Shown here piece by piece: positions 24,980 to 33,341 of a stretch of DNA of 64,000 bases (positions are counted from its first letter, which is position 1; each line of letters begins with the position of its first letter). The notes under the pieces are model-generated. The model saw nothing but the letters and a program-made list of their open reading frames with translations, had not been told where the DNA came from and searched no databases. The stretch spans positions 1 to 64,000 of the forward strand of contig JAGAKZ010000011.1 in NCBI GenBank assembly GCA_017848115.1. The letters are read 5' to 3'. This DNA is from Oscillospiraceae bacterium (GTDB lineage Bacteria > Bacillota > Clostridia > Oscillospirales > Ruminococcaceae). A program made the translations under genes and the position numbers.

Positions 24980-27667
24980 ATGAAACAGAAATGTAGATTT
25001 TTAAGTTGTTTCCTTGCAGTGTCTCTCGCACTTGGTATGTCACCTTTCGAAGGTTTACTCAGAACATCTGATATCATTACAACTGTAGACGCAGCTTCTC
25101 CAGGTGATAAGCTTTCAGTTGGCGGAGGTACTTCACAGCACAAAGGCACAAGCGATGGTTACAGCTACGAGATATGGATCGACCGTACAGGCGGTAACGG
25201 TACAATGACTCTTGGTCAGGGTGCTACATTCAAAGCTGAATGGAGTGCAAACGTAAGTGCAGGTAACTTCCTTGCCCGTCGTGGTCTTGACTTTGGTTCA
25301 AAGAAAAAAGCTACAGATTACGAATACATCGGTCTTGATTACGAAGCTGAGTATCGTCAGACAGGCAGTGCAAACGGTAACTCACGTCTTTGTGTATACG
25401 GCTGGTTCCAGAACAAGGGCGCAGCAGGAAATGTTCCGCTTGTTGAATACTACATCATCGAAGACTGGGTTGACTGGTGTCCTGATGCTCCGGGTAAGAT
25501 GGTTACAATCGATGGTGCACAGTATAAGATTTTCCAGATGGATCACACAGGCCCTTCAATCAACAGCGGTTCTGAAACATTCAAACAGTATTTCTCAGTT
25601 CGTCAGGATAAGAGAACATCAGGTCATATCACAGTTTCCGATCACTTTAAGGCTTGGGCAGATCAGGGTTGGGGTATCGGTAATCTCTACGAAGTTGCTC
25701 TCAACGCAGAAGGCTGGCAGAGTAGCGGTGTAGCTGATATCAAGAAACTTGACGTTTACACAACACCAACACCAGGAACAACAACACCACCAACAACAAC
25801 CACAGCACCGCAACAACCATCAATACAGGGTACACCTCCTTCCGGTTCAGGAACAGGTATCTCTGATGGATTTGAAGGAAGCGGTACAACATGGACAGCA
25901 CGCGGTGACGAAGTTAAGCTCCTTCTCACAAGTGATCTTAAATCAGGCGGTTCCAAATCTCTCGCAGTAACAGGCAGAACAGCTTCATGGAACGGTGTTT
26001 CTGCTTCTTCTTCAGAACTTAAAGCCGGTGAATCATACTCATTCAGTTCACAGGTTACATATAAAAACAGTAATTATGCATCATCAGGTTTTGAATTTGG
26101 TGTTCAGTATGACCTTAATGGTGAAACAAACTATGATAATATAGGTTCTGCAACTACTTCAAGCGGTAAATGGGCAGATCTTTCAGGTGATTTCAAAATT
26201 CCTTCAGGTGCTGAAAACATCTCACTCTACATTCAGTCAGCTTACACAGAAAGCGATACAGCTGCCGATATGATCGACTTCTATGTTGATGATGTAAAAC
26301 TTAGTAGTAGCACCGGAAATCCAACGACAACAACAACTACTACTACTACCGGAACACCTGTATCAACGGCTGACAGTCTCAAAGGCAAATTTGCTTCATG
26401 CTTTAAGATGGGTACTTCTGTAAGCCCTAATGAACTTAATTCAGGTGCTGACTTTATAAAGAAACACTTCAACAGCATTACTCCTGAAAACGAACTTAAG
26501 CCTGACGCAATTATCGATCAGAGTGCATCTCAGTCCAAAGGTAATAATGTTGATACTCAGGTAAATCTCAGCAGAGCGGCTCAGACACTTAAGTTCTGTG
26601 AACAGAACGGTATTGGTGTTCGTGGTCATACATTCATCTGGCACAGCCAGACTCCTGACTGGTTCTTCCGTGAAAACTTCTCTAACAATGGCGCATATGT
26701 AAGCAAAGAAGTTATGAATAAGCGTATTGAAAGCTTTATCAAAAATACTTTTGAAGCTATTGAAACTCAGTATCCAAAGCTTAACCTTTATGCATATGAC
26801 GTATGTAACGAACTCTTCCTCAATGACGGTGGCGGAATGCGTGGAGTAAATGCTACAAGCAATTCTGCAGCTTCAAACTGGGCAAGAATTTATGGTGAAA
26901 ACAATGACGAGTTTGTATACACAGCGTTCAGAGCAGCAAGAAAATATGCTCCTGAAGGATGTAAACTCTATATAAATGATTATAACGAATATATCCCTGC
27001 AAAGACAGATGATATATACAACCTTGTTATGGGACTCAAGAAAGAAGGCTTAATTGACGGTATCGGAATGCAGTCTCACCTTGATGTAAGCTATCCTTCA
27101 GCACAGGTTTACAAGACAGCACTTGAAAAGTTCCTTAGTACCGGTCTTGAAGTTTCCATAACAGAACTTGATATCACAACAAATGGTGACTATAGTGCTC
27201 AGGCTGATCTCTTCAAGGCTATCTTTGAAATGGCAGTTGAAAACAGAACACAGATCCCTTCATTTACAGTATGGGGTACACATGACCCGATAAGCTGGAG
27301 AAGCAGTCAGAATCCTCTCCTTTTCAGTAGCGGATACAAAGAAAAAGAAGCTTACAAAGCTGTTATGAGCATTAAAGTTCCTACTGATGATGCACCTACT
27401 GTTACAACATCTCCTGATGTTACCACTACACCAACAACTACAACACCTAAGGTTACAACAGTTACAAGCAACAACTCAGGTAATGTTACTGTTGCAGGTG
27501 ATATCGATGAAAACGGCACAGTTTCTTCAACTGACCTCGTTAAGTTAATGCAGTCACTTGTAGGAAAAGTTACACTCTCCTCCTCTGCTAAGAAGAACGC
27601 TGACATTAACAACGATGGTAAAGTTTCAATAGTAGACCTTATCAAGTTAAAGAATATGCTTATTTAA
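24980..27667 (+). CDS. Bifunctional xylanase: GH11, CBM22-like, GH10, dockerin
   Basis: An 895-residue secreted endo-xylanase. Order: signal peptide (1 to about 39); GH11 (about 41-262) with catalytic Glu156 in PLVEYY and Glu244 in NAEGW; Pro/Thr linker; a carbohydrate-binding module resembling CBM22 (about 297-441, GFEGSGTTWTARGD to DFYVDDVKL); poly-Thr linker; GH10 (about 463-798) with acid/base Glu near 610 in DVCNE and nucleophile Glu near 729 in ITELD; Thr-rich linker; dockerin (about 838-895) with DIDENGTVSSTDL and DINNDGKVSIVDL. It attacks xylan with two different folds while docked on a cellulosome. The start at 24980 has AGAGG seven bases upstream and lies after the promoter. The dockerin differs from the DLTDLT type used elsewhere in the window. 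Confidence 0.95.
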   Translation: MKQKCRFLSCFLAVSLALGMSPFEGLLRTSDIITTVDAASPGDKLSVGGGTSQHKGTSDGYSYEIWIDRTGGNGTMTLGQGATFKAEWSANVSAGNFLARRGLDFGSKKKATDYEYIGLDYEAEYRQTGSANGNSRLCVYGWFQNKGAAGNVPLVEYYIIEDWVDWCPDAPGKMVTIDGAQYKIFQMDHTGPSINSGSETFKQYFSVRQDKRTSGHITVSDHFKAWADQGWGIGNLYEVALNAEGWQSSGVADIKKLDVYTTPTPGTTTPPTTTTAPQQPSIQGTPPSGSGTGISDGFEGSGTTWTARGDEVKLLLTSDLKSGGSKSLAVTGRTASWNGVSASSSELKAGESYSFSSQVTYKNSNYASSGFEFGVQYDLNGETNYDNIGSATTSSGKWADLSGDFKIPSGAENISLYIQSAYTESDTAADMIDFYVDDVKLSSSTGNPTTTTTTTTTGTPVSTADSLKGKFASCFKMGTSVSPNELNSGADFIKKHFNSITPENELKPDAIIDQSASQSKGNNVDTQVNLSRAAQTLKFCEQNGIGVRGHTFIWHSQTPDWFFRENFSNNGAYVSKEVMNKRIESFIKNTFEAIETQYPKLNLYAYDVCNELFLNDGGGMRGVNATSNSAASNWARIYGENNDEFVYTAFRAARKYAPEGCKLYINDYNEYIPAKTDDIYNLVMGLKKEGLIDGIGMQSHLDVSYPSAQVYKTALEKFLSTGLEVSITELDITTNGDYSAQADLFKAIFEMAVENRTQIPSFTVWGTHDPISWRSSQNPLLFSSGYKEKEAYKAVMSIKVPTDDAPTVTTSPDVTTTPTTTTPKVTTVTSNNSGNVTVAGDIDENGTVSSTDLVKLMQSLVGKVTLSSSAKKNADINNDGKVSIVDLIKLKNMLI

Positions 27668-27687
27668 AATCAATTAATCCCCTATTT

Positions 27688-27712
27688 AAAGCAACCTTTA
27701 TAAGGTTGCTTT
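27688..27712 (+). terminator. First hairpin after the xylanase gene
   Basis: AAAGCAACC-TTTATAA-GGTTGCTTT, followed by an A/T stretch rather than a clean T run. Confidence 0.6.
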
Positions 27713-27745
27713 AAATATTATATACAGATTTTTATAATAAAAGTT

Positions 27746-27785
27746 AAAAACCAAAGAAGATTTTTTTCCTCTTTGGTTTTTTTAA
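27746..27785. terminator. Bidirectional terminator between convergent genes
   Basis: AAAAACCAAAGA pairs with TCTTTGGTTTTT, with T runs on both strands; serves the xylanase and the DUF4143 ATPase genes. Confidence 0.88.
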
Positions 27786-27845
27786 TGAAATTTCTATTGA
27801 AAACTTTATTTGTAAATCAAGTAAGTTCTCAATGAAATAATTTCA
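27785..27845. repeat. Left copy of the palindrome flanking the DUF4143 gene
   Basis: Contains ATTGAAAACTT, a centre with GTAAATCA, and AAGTTCTCAATGAAA (27796-27836), with outer ATGAAAT/ATTTCAT arms. The gene stop codon (27843-27845) lies in its edge. Very similar to 29228-29276. Confidence 0.75.
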
Positions 27846-29144
27846 TATAATATTATCATCAAGTAAAAAGTCAATGATACCAATATTTAGGATACCATTA
27901 TCATCATACCAACGTTTACGTATATCATGACGGACTATTATTTTTGGAAATGAGTCACCTGTAAGTTGAAACGGCTTATTTTCGGTTTCTGCCTTTTCAT
28001 CATTCGGAAGAGCATATGCGGACTGAATATAAGTACGCTTTCCGCCGGAATTGACAACGAAATCTATCTCTCTTGCCACCTGAGTAGTTCTTCCTTTACT
28101 ATCCTTACCACTGCCATAAACTACACCCACGTCAACTGCAAAGCCTCTGATGATCAATTCATTATAAATAATATTCTCCATAATATGAGTCATTTCCTGC
28201 TGACGAAAACCGATACGTGCATTTCTAAGCCCGATATCCTCACAATAATATTTATTGGGATAATCAAAATAACTCTTTCCCTTTACGTCCCAGCGTTTAC
28301 ATTCACTAAAAAGAAATGCGTCATCAAGATAATTCATATAACTTTTAATAGTATTATTGGCAACTGTATTTTCTCCGCTGAGTTTCTGCTTTGAATTTAT
28401 AGTATTGGCAACATTTGAAGGATTTGTAAGCGAACCTATTGATGAACAAAGCAGGTCAAGTATTGAACTTAAAATATCTTCTCGCTTTATTTTCTTACGT
28501 TCCACAATATCTCTAAGATAAACCTCTGAGAAAAGCGACTGGAGATATTTCATTCTTGCAGAATCATCAGGACGTGAAATTATGAGAGGCATACCACCGA
28601 AAAATGCATAATTATCAAAGGCATCATATTTATCTCCGCCTACTGCTGAATAATATTCTGCAAAGCTTAACGGGTGAACACGTACTTCGTCACTTCTTCC
28701 TCTGAATTCGGTCAATATATCAGAGGACAACATTCTTGAATTGCTTCCTGTTACATAGATATCAAGATTGTGAAGCGAACGCAAATCATTCAATGCATCA
28801 TAAAAAGTGATTTTTTTGCCTTCTTTATTATAAGGGTTAGACACTTCATCTGACATCTGTATCTCATCAACAAACAAATAAAACTTATCCTGTTTATTTT
28901 CAACCAGACCTCTTACATACTCAGAAAGCACAAGCGGATTACGATACTTGATATCCTTTGTAAGATCAAGCTCAAAGGATAGAATATTCTTATTATCTAC
29001 TCCCTGTTCCAGCAGATAATTTCTGAACAGTGTGCCAAGCAGATATGATTTTCCGCACCTGCGAATACCGGTAATAATCTTTACCTGTCCGTCCCACATA
29101 AATGAAATCAACTGTTTCAGATATTTTTCACGTTTGATTTCCAT
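27843..29144 (-). CDS. AAA ATPase with DUF4143 domain
   Basis: A 433-residue predicted ATPase of the large AAA_14/DUF4143 family. Walker A is GIRRCGKSYLL (near residues 22-32), Walker B FYLFVDEIQM (near 90-99), and the sensor VTGSNSRML follows. The C-terminal DUF4143 part (about 200-420) includes the PD-(D/E)XK-like AREIDFVV and YIQSAYAL. These proteins occur in many near-identical copies in gut anaerobes and their function is unknown. I chose the ATG at 29144 because GGAGG precedes it; the ATG at 29156 overlaps that site. The gene is framed by copies of one palindrome and may be a mobile or self-regulated cassette. Confidence 0.85.
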   Translation of the reverse strand: MEIKREKYLKQLISFMWDGQVKIITGIRRCGKSYLLGTLFRNYLLEQGVDNKNILSFELDLTKDIKYRNPLVLSEYVRGLVENKQDKFYLFVDEIQMSDEVSNPYNKEGKKITFYDALNDLRSLHNLDIYVTGSNSRMLSSDILTEFRGRSDEVRVHPLSFAEYYSAVGGDKYDAFDNYAFFGGMPLIISRPDDSARMKYLQSLFSEVYLRDIVERKKIKREDILSSILDLLCSSIGSLTNPSNVANTINSKQKLSGENTVANNTIKSYMNYLDDAFLFSECKRWDVKGKSYFDYPNKYYCEDIGLRNARIGFRQQEMTHIMENIIYNELIIRGFAVDVGVVYGSGKDSKGRTTQVAREIDFVVNSGGKRTYIQSAYALPNDEKAETENKPFQLTGDSFPKIIVRHDIRKRWYDDNGILNIGIIDFLLDDNII

Positions 29145-29153
29145 AACAACCTC

Positions 29154-29192
29154 CATTGAAAACTTGTATGATTTATCATGCTACTTTTCAAT
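29154..29192. repeat. Degenerate middle copy of the palindrome
   Basis: ATTGAAAACTTG ... CTACTTTTCAAT, immediately upstream of the DUF4143 ribosome binding site; a diverged copy of the flanking palindrome, possibly an operator. Confidence 0.6.
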
Positions 29193-29227
29193 AGATATTA
29201 TACACCACTTATCACATAAAAGCAATA

Positions 29228-29276
29228 GTTTCATTGAAAACTTCACCTATAAATCAGGTAAGTTTTCAATGAAACT
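29228..29276. repeat. Right copy of the palindrome flanking the DUF4143 gene
   Basis: Perfect 17-base arms, AGTTTCATTGAAAACTT and AAGTTTTCAATGAAACT, around a centre with ACCT/AGGT pairing. Confidence 0.85.
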
Positions 29277-29295
29277 ATATACGGTTTGTTTTTTA

Positions 29296-32208
29296 TCAGC
29301 TTTCATTAAGATATAATGTTACTTTACTTTGTATTGACTGTGCAGCTTCATCTAAAGTTACTTCATCAGCAAAATACAACTCTGCTTCTTCACGGATTAT
29401 TTTGCTGAGTCTGCTTCCGGATATATATTTACAATCTGCATTCGATACAATTTTCTTATATGTAGCTAACATCTCATCTGTCATAATTGTTTCCTGAACA
29501 CGTTTAGGCATTACATAATCATAAGCAGATATTTTAAGTGGCAATTTTTCTTCAATGTTTTTCTGATACTCATCTAGCAAGAATGTGCGTATAAATTTCC
29601 ACGCACCATCTTTATTTTGGGAATTTTCAAGTACTGCAAAACTAATATTCGGTACTAATATTATTCCATTGGAATTATTGCTTGGAAAACCTCTGTAATA
29701 TATATCATTAAATAATTTATTTTGCGAATCCATTATATTACCTATATAAAATTTCGCCATACTCTTATTTCCATTTATCAACTCTTCTACAGATTCCCCA
29801 CCCCACATAACATAATTTATACCATCTTTCAAAAACAACAATATTTTTTTAAAATCGTCATCTGTAAAAATACAATTATTACTCTTATCATCTATAAAAT
29901 CCCATACACAAGCTGATATAAAATAATCAAATAAATCCGTGTTAGTATCAAGCATTTGTACTCCAGTATTTTGAGAAAGAAAATTATTAAATTCTTTTAT
30001 TGTCCATACTGATTTGTCATTACATTTTTTTTGACTCATCATAAGACTTGAAACTGTAAACTCCGGAACTATCTCATAAAGCTTTCCGTTTTCCGAATAC
30101 ATATCAAGTACATTTGTAAAGAAATCATTTCTGTTTATTTCCGGATCATTATCTATAAAAGGATTAAGGTCTGCAAATATACCTTTGTTGTAATCATAAG
30201 AACTCATATTATAGCTACCAGAAAACATGACAATGTCAACCTTTCCCATAACTACATCAAGGTTAAACTGTTCTTTGCTCTGGCTATCTCCGGAATAATC
30301 GGTACATACTATCTGATATTCATTATTTGTGCTATTAAATTGCATTATGGCTTCTTTGATGTTATCCATATACGACATACCTATGCCCGAAAGATTTATT
30401 ATTGTCTTATCGCTTTGAACTTCGTTAACAGCAACGTTTTTCCAACCATCTCTGGTTAAAAAATAAAATTTATCTCCACATAAATAATCGGCGAATATAT
30501 CTGTCGGTGATATGTTATTACTCATAAGATCCATTACTCTGATTTTCTTGTTTTGTTCTATATCAAATCCATAAATAGTAGAACCATCACGAATAAAAAT
30601 ATCATGTTCGTCATTTCCTGATATTAATTTTCCAGACAATTCAGAACTATATTCATGTACTATAGAAATTTTTTTATCTGACTGTTTTACTGCTATCCCT
30701 TTATCTATTTCTCCGTAAGTGGCATAATTTATGACAATTGTATCTCCTGAAACTGCCACACTATTAAACGATACACAATCTGTTAATTCAAGTTCTCCGT
30801 TTTTATTTCCGTTTTTATCATAACTGGTCAGATACATTATTCCTTCATCTTCTTCACCAATAAGAATATTTCCTGATGTATCTGCTTTTATAAATAAAGA
30901 ATATCTCAACTCATTATATACCGGTATCTCAAAAAAGCTATGACTGCCTTCCGAAGTAATGGTATGCACTACATATGGTATATCTTCTTCATATTCTGAA
31001 TAAAACTCCGGACTATGAGCTTCTTCAAGATAATATATGTTACCCGATTTGTCCACAAATAAATTACGAACAGAACCATCATTATTTTTTATTAACGGTA
31101 TTTCATCTATAGCATTTCCATTAATATCAAATATCACTATCTTTTTTTCTGCAGGCTTATATATATCCTTGCATAACAGAATATTATTTTCAGAAGTTAC
31201 ACCCATCATAAATTCTTCTTCACTTAGTATATCCGAACAAATTAATTCTTCTGTCTGTGTATCAAAATTATATCCATAAAGCAAATTTGAAGAAGAATAT
31301 GCAATATCATACCCCATATATTCCGCAAAAATTCCATAAACATTTTGTAACTCATATCGTTCAACAGTTTCTCCTGTTTTTGAATCGACTATATTTATGT
31401 ATGTCATATCCTGATCAAATGTAGCTACTATCAGATTTCCCTCTTTATTTGATGATAAATGAATTGTAGATCCGCCCATATCGACAAAATTATCATTTGA
31501 ATACTGCTCATTCAAATCACTGTCAAATTTATACAAAACTTTATTTCCTGACATATCTGAGCAAAAGAAATATATATAACCATCTTTATCAACTGTAAAT
31601 TTTATACCAGAAAACTCATTAAATGATGAAGGTAAAGTATATTCCGATTTTTCTCGTGTTGCCATATCAACAATACAAAATTTATCTCTTGATGCAGGTG
31701 TATAAAACACTTTGTCACCTGATGCCAACACCTCTGAAATATACAATTCATCTACAGAAAAATCATAAACTTCCTCACTTTTAATATCCGCTACTTTTAT
31801 ATTATAATTACTTTCATCATTTTTATAAACTACGCATAATTTATCATCAAACAAATTAAACAATAGACTTTCAAACGATAAATCAATATTTTTCTCTGTT
31901 TTTTTCTTGCTTTCAACGTTATAAACAAAAAACTCCTGTGATGTTTTTGCCTTGTTATCTCCCAGTACATAAATATTTTCACCTGACTGTACTACGTCTG
32001 ATACATATGAAAAATATTCATCAAACTTCAGTATACCTGTACTGTTGTCTTTTAAATTTTCAGTATTTTTCTTGTTACTGTCAGATGTTTTAACAGTGTT
32101 ATCACTTTTGCTGTTTGTCGTATCAGGTACAACATTACTTTCTTTTGTTTCACTGCAACCTGTAAACAAAGTGATGCTTAAAATAAACGCTAAAATTCTT
32201 TTTCTCAT
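29296..32208 (-). CDS. Lipoprotein: beta-propeller-like part fused to a solute-binding domain
   Basis: A 970-residue lipoprotein. The lipobox FTGC places the acylated Cys near residue 18. Residues about 50-590 are repeated short blades (for example VDKDGYIYFFCSDMSGNKVLYK, cut here for length; VDKSGNIYYLEE), typical of a propeller. Residues about 600-970 resemble family 1 extracellular solute-binding proteins of sugar ABC importers (FNSTNNEYQIVCTDYSG, DVVMGKVDIVMF, NGKLYEIVPEF, KDGAWKFIRTFLL). It should capture a ligand outside the membrane. It is paralogous to the gene at 56470-59733 but stands alone, without permeases. I chose the ATG at 32208, with GAGGAA upstream. The ligand is unknown. 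Confidence 0.82.
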   Translation of the reverse strand: MRKRILAFILSITLFTGCSETKESNVVPDTTNSKSDNTVKTSDSNKKNTENLKDNSTGILKFDEYFSYVSDVVQSGENIYVLGDNKAKTSQEFFVYNVESKKKTEKNIDLSFESLLFNLFDDKLCVVYKNDESNYNIKVADIKSEEVYDFSVDELYISEVLASGDKVFYTPASRDKFCIVDMATREKSEYTLPSSFNEFSGIKFTVDKDGYIYFFCSDMSGNKVLYKFDSDLNEQYSNDNFVDMGGSTIHLSSNKEGNLIVATFDQDMTYINIVDSKTGETVERYELQNVYGIFAEYMGYDIAYSSSNLLYGYNFDTQTEELICSDILSEEEFMMGVTSENNILLCKDIYKPAEKKIVIFDINGNAIDEIPLIKNNDGSVRNLFVDKSGNIYYLEEAHSPEFYSEYEEDIPYVVHTITSEGSHSFFEIPVYNELRYSLFIKADTSGNILIGEEDEGIMYLTSYDKNGNKNGELELTDCVSFNSVAVSGDTIVINYATYGEIDKGIAVKQSDKKISIVHEYSSELSGKLISGNDEHDIFIRDGSTIYGFDIEQNKKIRVMDLMSNNISPTDIFADYLCGDKFYFLTRDGWKNVAVNEVQSDKTIINLSGIGMSYMDNIKEAIMQFNSTNNEYQIVCTDYSGDSQSKEQFNLDVVMGKVDIVMFSGSYNMSSYDYNKGIFADLNPFIDNDPEINRNDFFTNVLDMYSENGKLYEIVPEFTVSSLMMSQKKCNDKSVWTIKEFNNFLSQNTGVQMLDTNTDLFDYFISACVWDFIDDKSNNCIFTDDDFKKILLFLKDGINYVMWGGESVEELINGNKSMAKFYIGNIMDSQNKLFNDIYYRGFPSNNSNGIILVPNISFAVLENSQNKDGAWKFIRTFLLDEYQKNIEEKLPLKISAYDYVMPKRVQETIMTDEMLATYKKIVSNADCKYISGSRLSKIIREEAELYFADEVTLDEAAQSIQSKVTLYLNES

Positions 32209-32289
32209 AATACATTCCTCTTTTACATAAAATAACATGGTGTTTATAAAAACCCCATGTTATTTTAATTTTTATAATATATAAATTAT

Positions 32290-32919
32290 TTATCCAACAT
32301 ACGCACAAAATGCTGTATAATCAAGGTTTATCCACCCTGACATAGGCATATAAACCTCAGGGAAAAATGAAATTTTAATTCTCTTATTGCAAGCACCCAT
32401 ACAATCATTTTTTACTTCTGTTCGTTGAATTTTTTCACCTGGATATAATCTTGCTAAGCAAGTTGAATATGTATTAGGTTGTGATCTCAATGAAATCCAA
32501 TCAACGTTCCAATAATCACTTTTTTCGCTACCATCAGGAACAAAATCCATCGCTCCACCATCAGAAGCATAATTTTCATCTGCATACTCAAGGTTCACCC
32601 AACCAGTTATATACTCTGTCTCACTAAATTTAACATCTTTGCCATTCTGAGTGTAGTAACCACTTACCTTTCCCATATGACCGTCAACTTCTTGTACATA
32701 AAATTTAGCATCAGCTGGTATACGAGCTAATGAAGGACTCCAAGTATTTGGTTCAGATCTTAAATTCAAGTACTCACTTACATCGGCATTATAGTGACCA
32801 ATAAAATAATGCCCTTCTGCTCTAGCACTCACTTTATCAACCGGCTTTATAGTAGCCATACCTAATCCCATAACAGCTGTCATAGCTAAAGATAAAATCT
32901 TTTTAGTTTGTTTTCTCAA
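32290..32919 (-). CDS. Secreted protein with two SH3-like repeats
   Basis: A 209-residue exported protein with a signal peptide (about 1-32) and two bacterial SH3-like repeats: EYLNLRSEPNTWSPSLARIP ... YITGWVNLEY (about 45-110) and WISLRSQPNTYSTCLARLYP ... MSGWINLDY (about 140-205). SH3b repeats usually bind peptidoglycan or cell-surface polymers; no catalytic domain is attached. The TTG at 32919 is the likely start because GGAG is seven to eight bases upstream, whereas the GTG at 32928 abuts it. Two good promoters (32975-33003 and 33089-33117) precede it, suggesting regulated or two-condition expression. Confidence 0.78.
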   Translation of the reverse strand: MRKQTKKILSLAMTAVMGLGMATIKPVDKVSARAEGHYFIGHYNADVSEYLNLRSEPNTWSPSLARIPADAKFYVQEVDGHMGKVSGYYTQNGKDVKFSETEYITGWVNLEYADENYASDGGAMDFVPDGSEKSDYWNVDWISLRSQPNTYSTCLARLYPGEKIQRTEVKNDCMGACNKRIKISFFPEVYMPMSGWINLDYTAFCAYVG

Positions 32920-32974
32920 ACAAATCACTCCATTTCCTTAATATCACAATTTGACTATTTATAAAATCAAATTG

Positions 32975-33003
32975 TATAAACTGCAAATTAAAAGCAGTGT
33001 CAA
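32975..33003 (-). promoter_or_regulatory. Proximal promoter of the SH3-repeat gene
   Basis: TTGACA (32998-33003), 17-base spacer, TTTATA (32975-32980) on the minus strand. Confidence 0.65.
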
Positions 33004-33088
33004 TCCTCAAAAGTTTTCGCGAATAACCAGAGTCATTGTAAAGCAATACATATTGCATTATACAGGTAATAAACACACCTGCATTATT

Positions 33089-33117
33089 ATTTTAACACAT
33101 TTATTTTCATAAGTCAA
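33089..33117 (-). promoter_or_regulatory. Distal promoter of the SH3-repeat gene
   Basis: TTGACT (33112-33117), 17-base spacer, TAAAAT (33089-33094) on the minus strand. Confidence 0.7.
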
Positions 33118-33292
33118 GTATATATATATATATATGAATTTTATTATCGAAAGTGATTATATTTTACATTTAACTCAATATCAACCAAAACGTTTTATAA
33201 CTTATATTTTTGGTTATAATCATATTATAAAGCTTATATTATCACTTAATACATCTATTTTAAATCGTCAATTTCACTCATATTACCACTTA

Positions 33293-33335
33293 AAAATATA
33301 TGCGTCCGGCCAGCAACATACTAACCAAACGCATT
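33293..33335 (-). terminator. Terminator of the pepV operon
   Basis: ATGCGTTTGG pairs with CCGGACGCAT (two G-U pairs), followed on the minus strand by ATATTTTTAAG. Confidence 0.78.
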
Positions 33336-33341
33336 TTTCTG

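Larger units (their letters stand above)
32920..33341. other. Regulatory region upstream of the SH3-repeat gene
   Basis: AT-rich, with tandem leftward promoters, a CAATTTGA/TCAAATTG hairpin (32947-32974), an imperfect inverted repeat ATTATACAGGT/ACCTGCATTAT (33057-33087), a TA dinucleotide run (33121-33135) and the pepV terminator (33293-33335). No gene seen. Confidence 0.6.

Noticed and set aside
33121-33135. TA dinucleotide run as a phase-variation site
   Set aside because: Short and not placed within a promoter spacer or a coding sequence.
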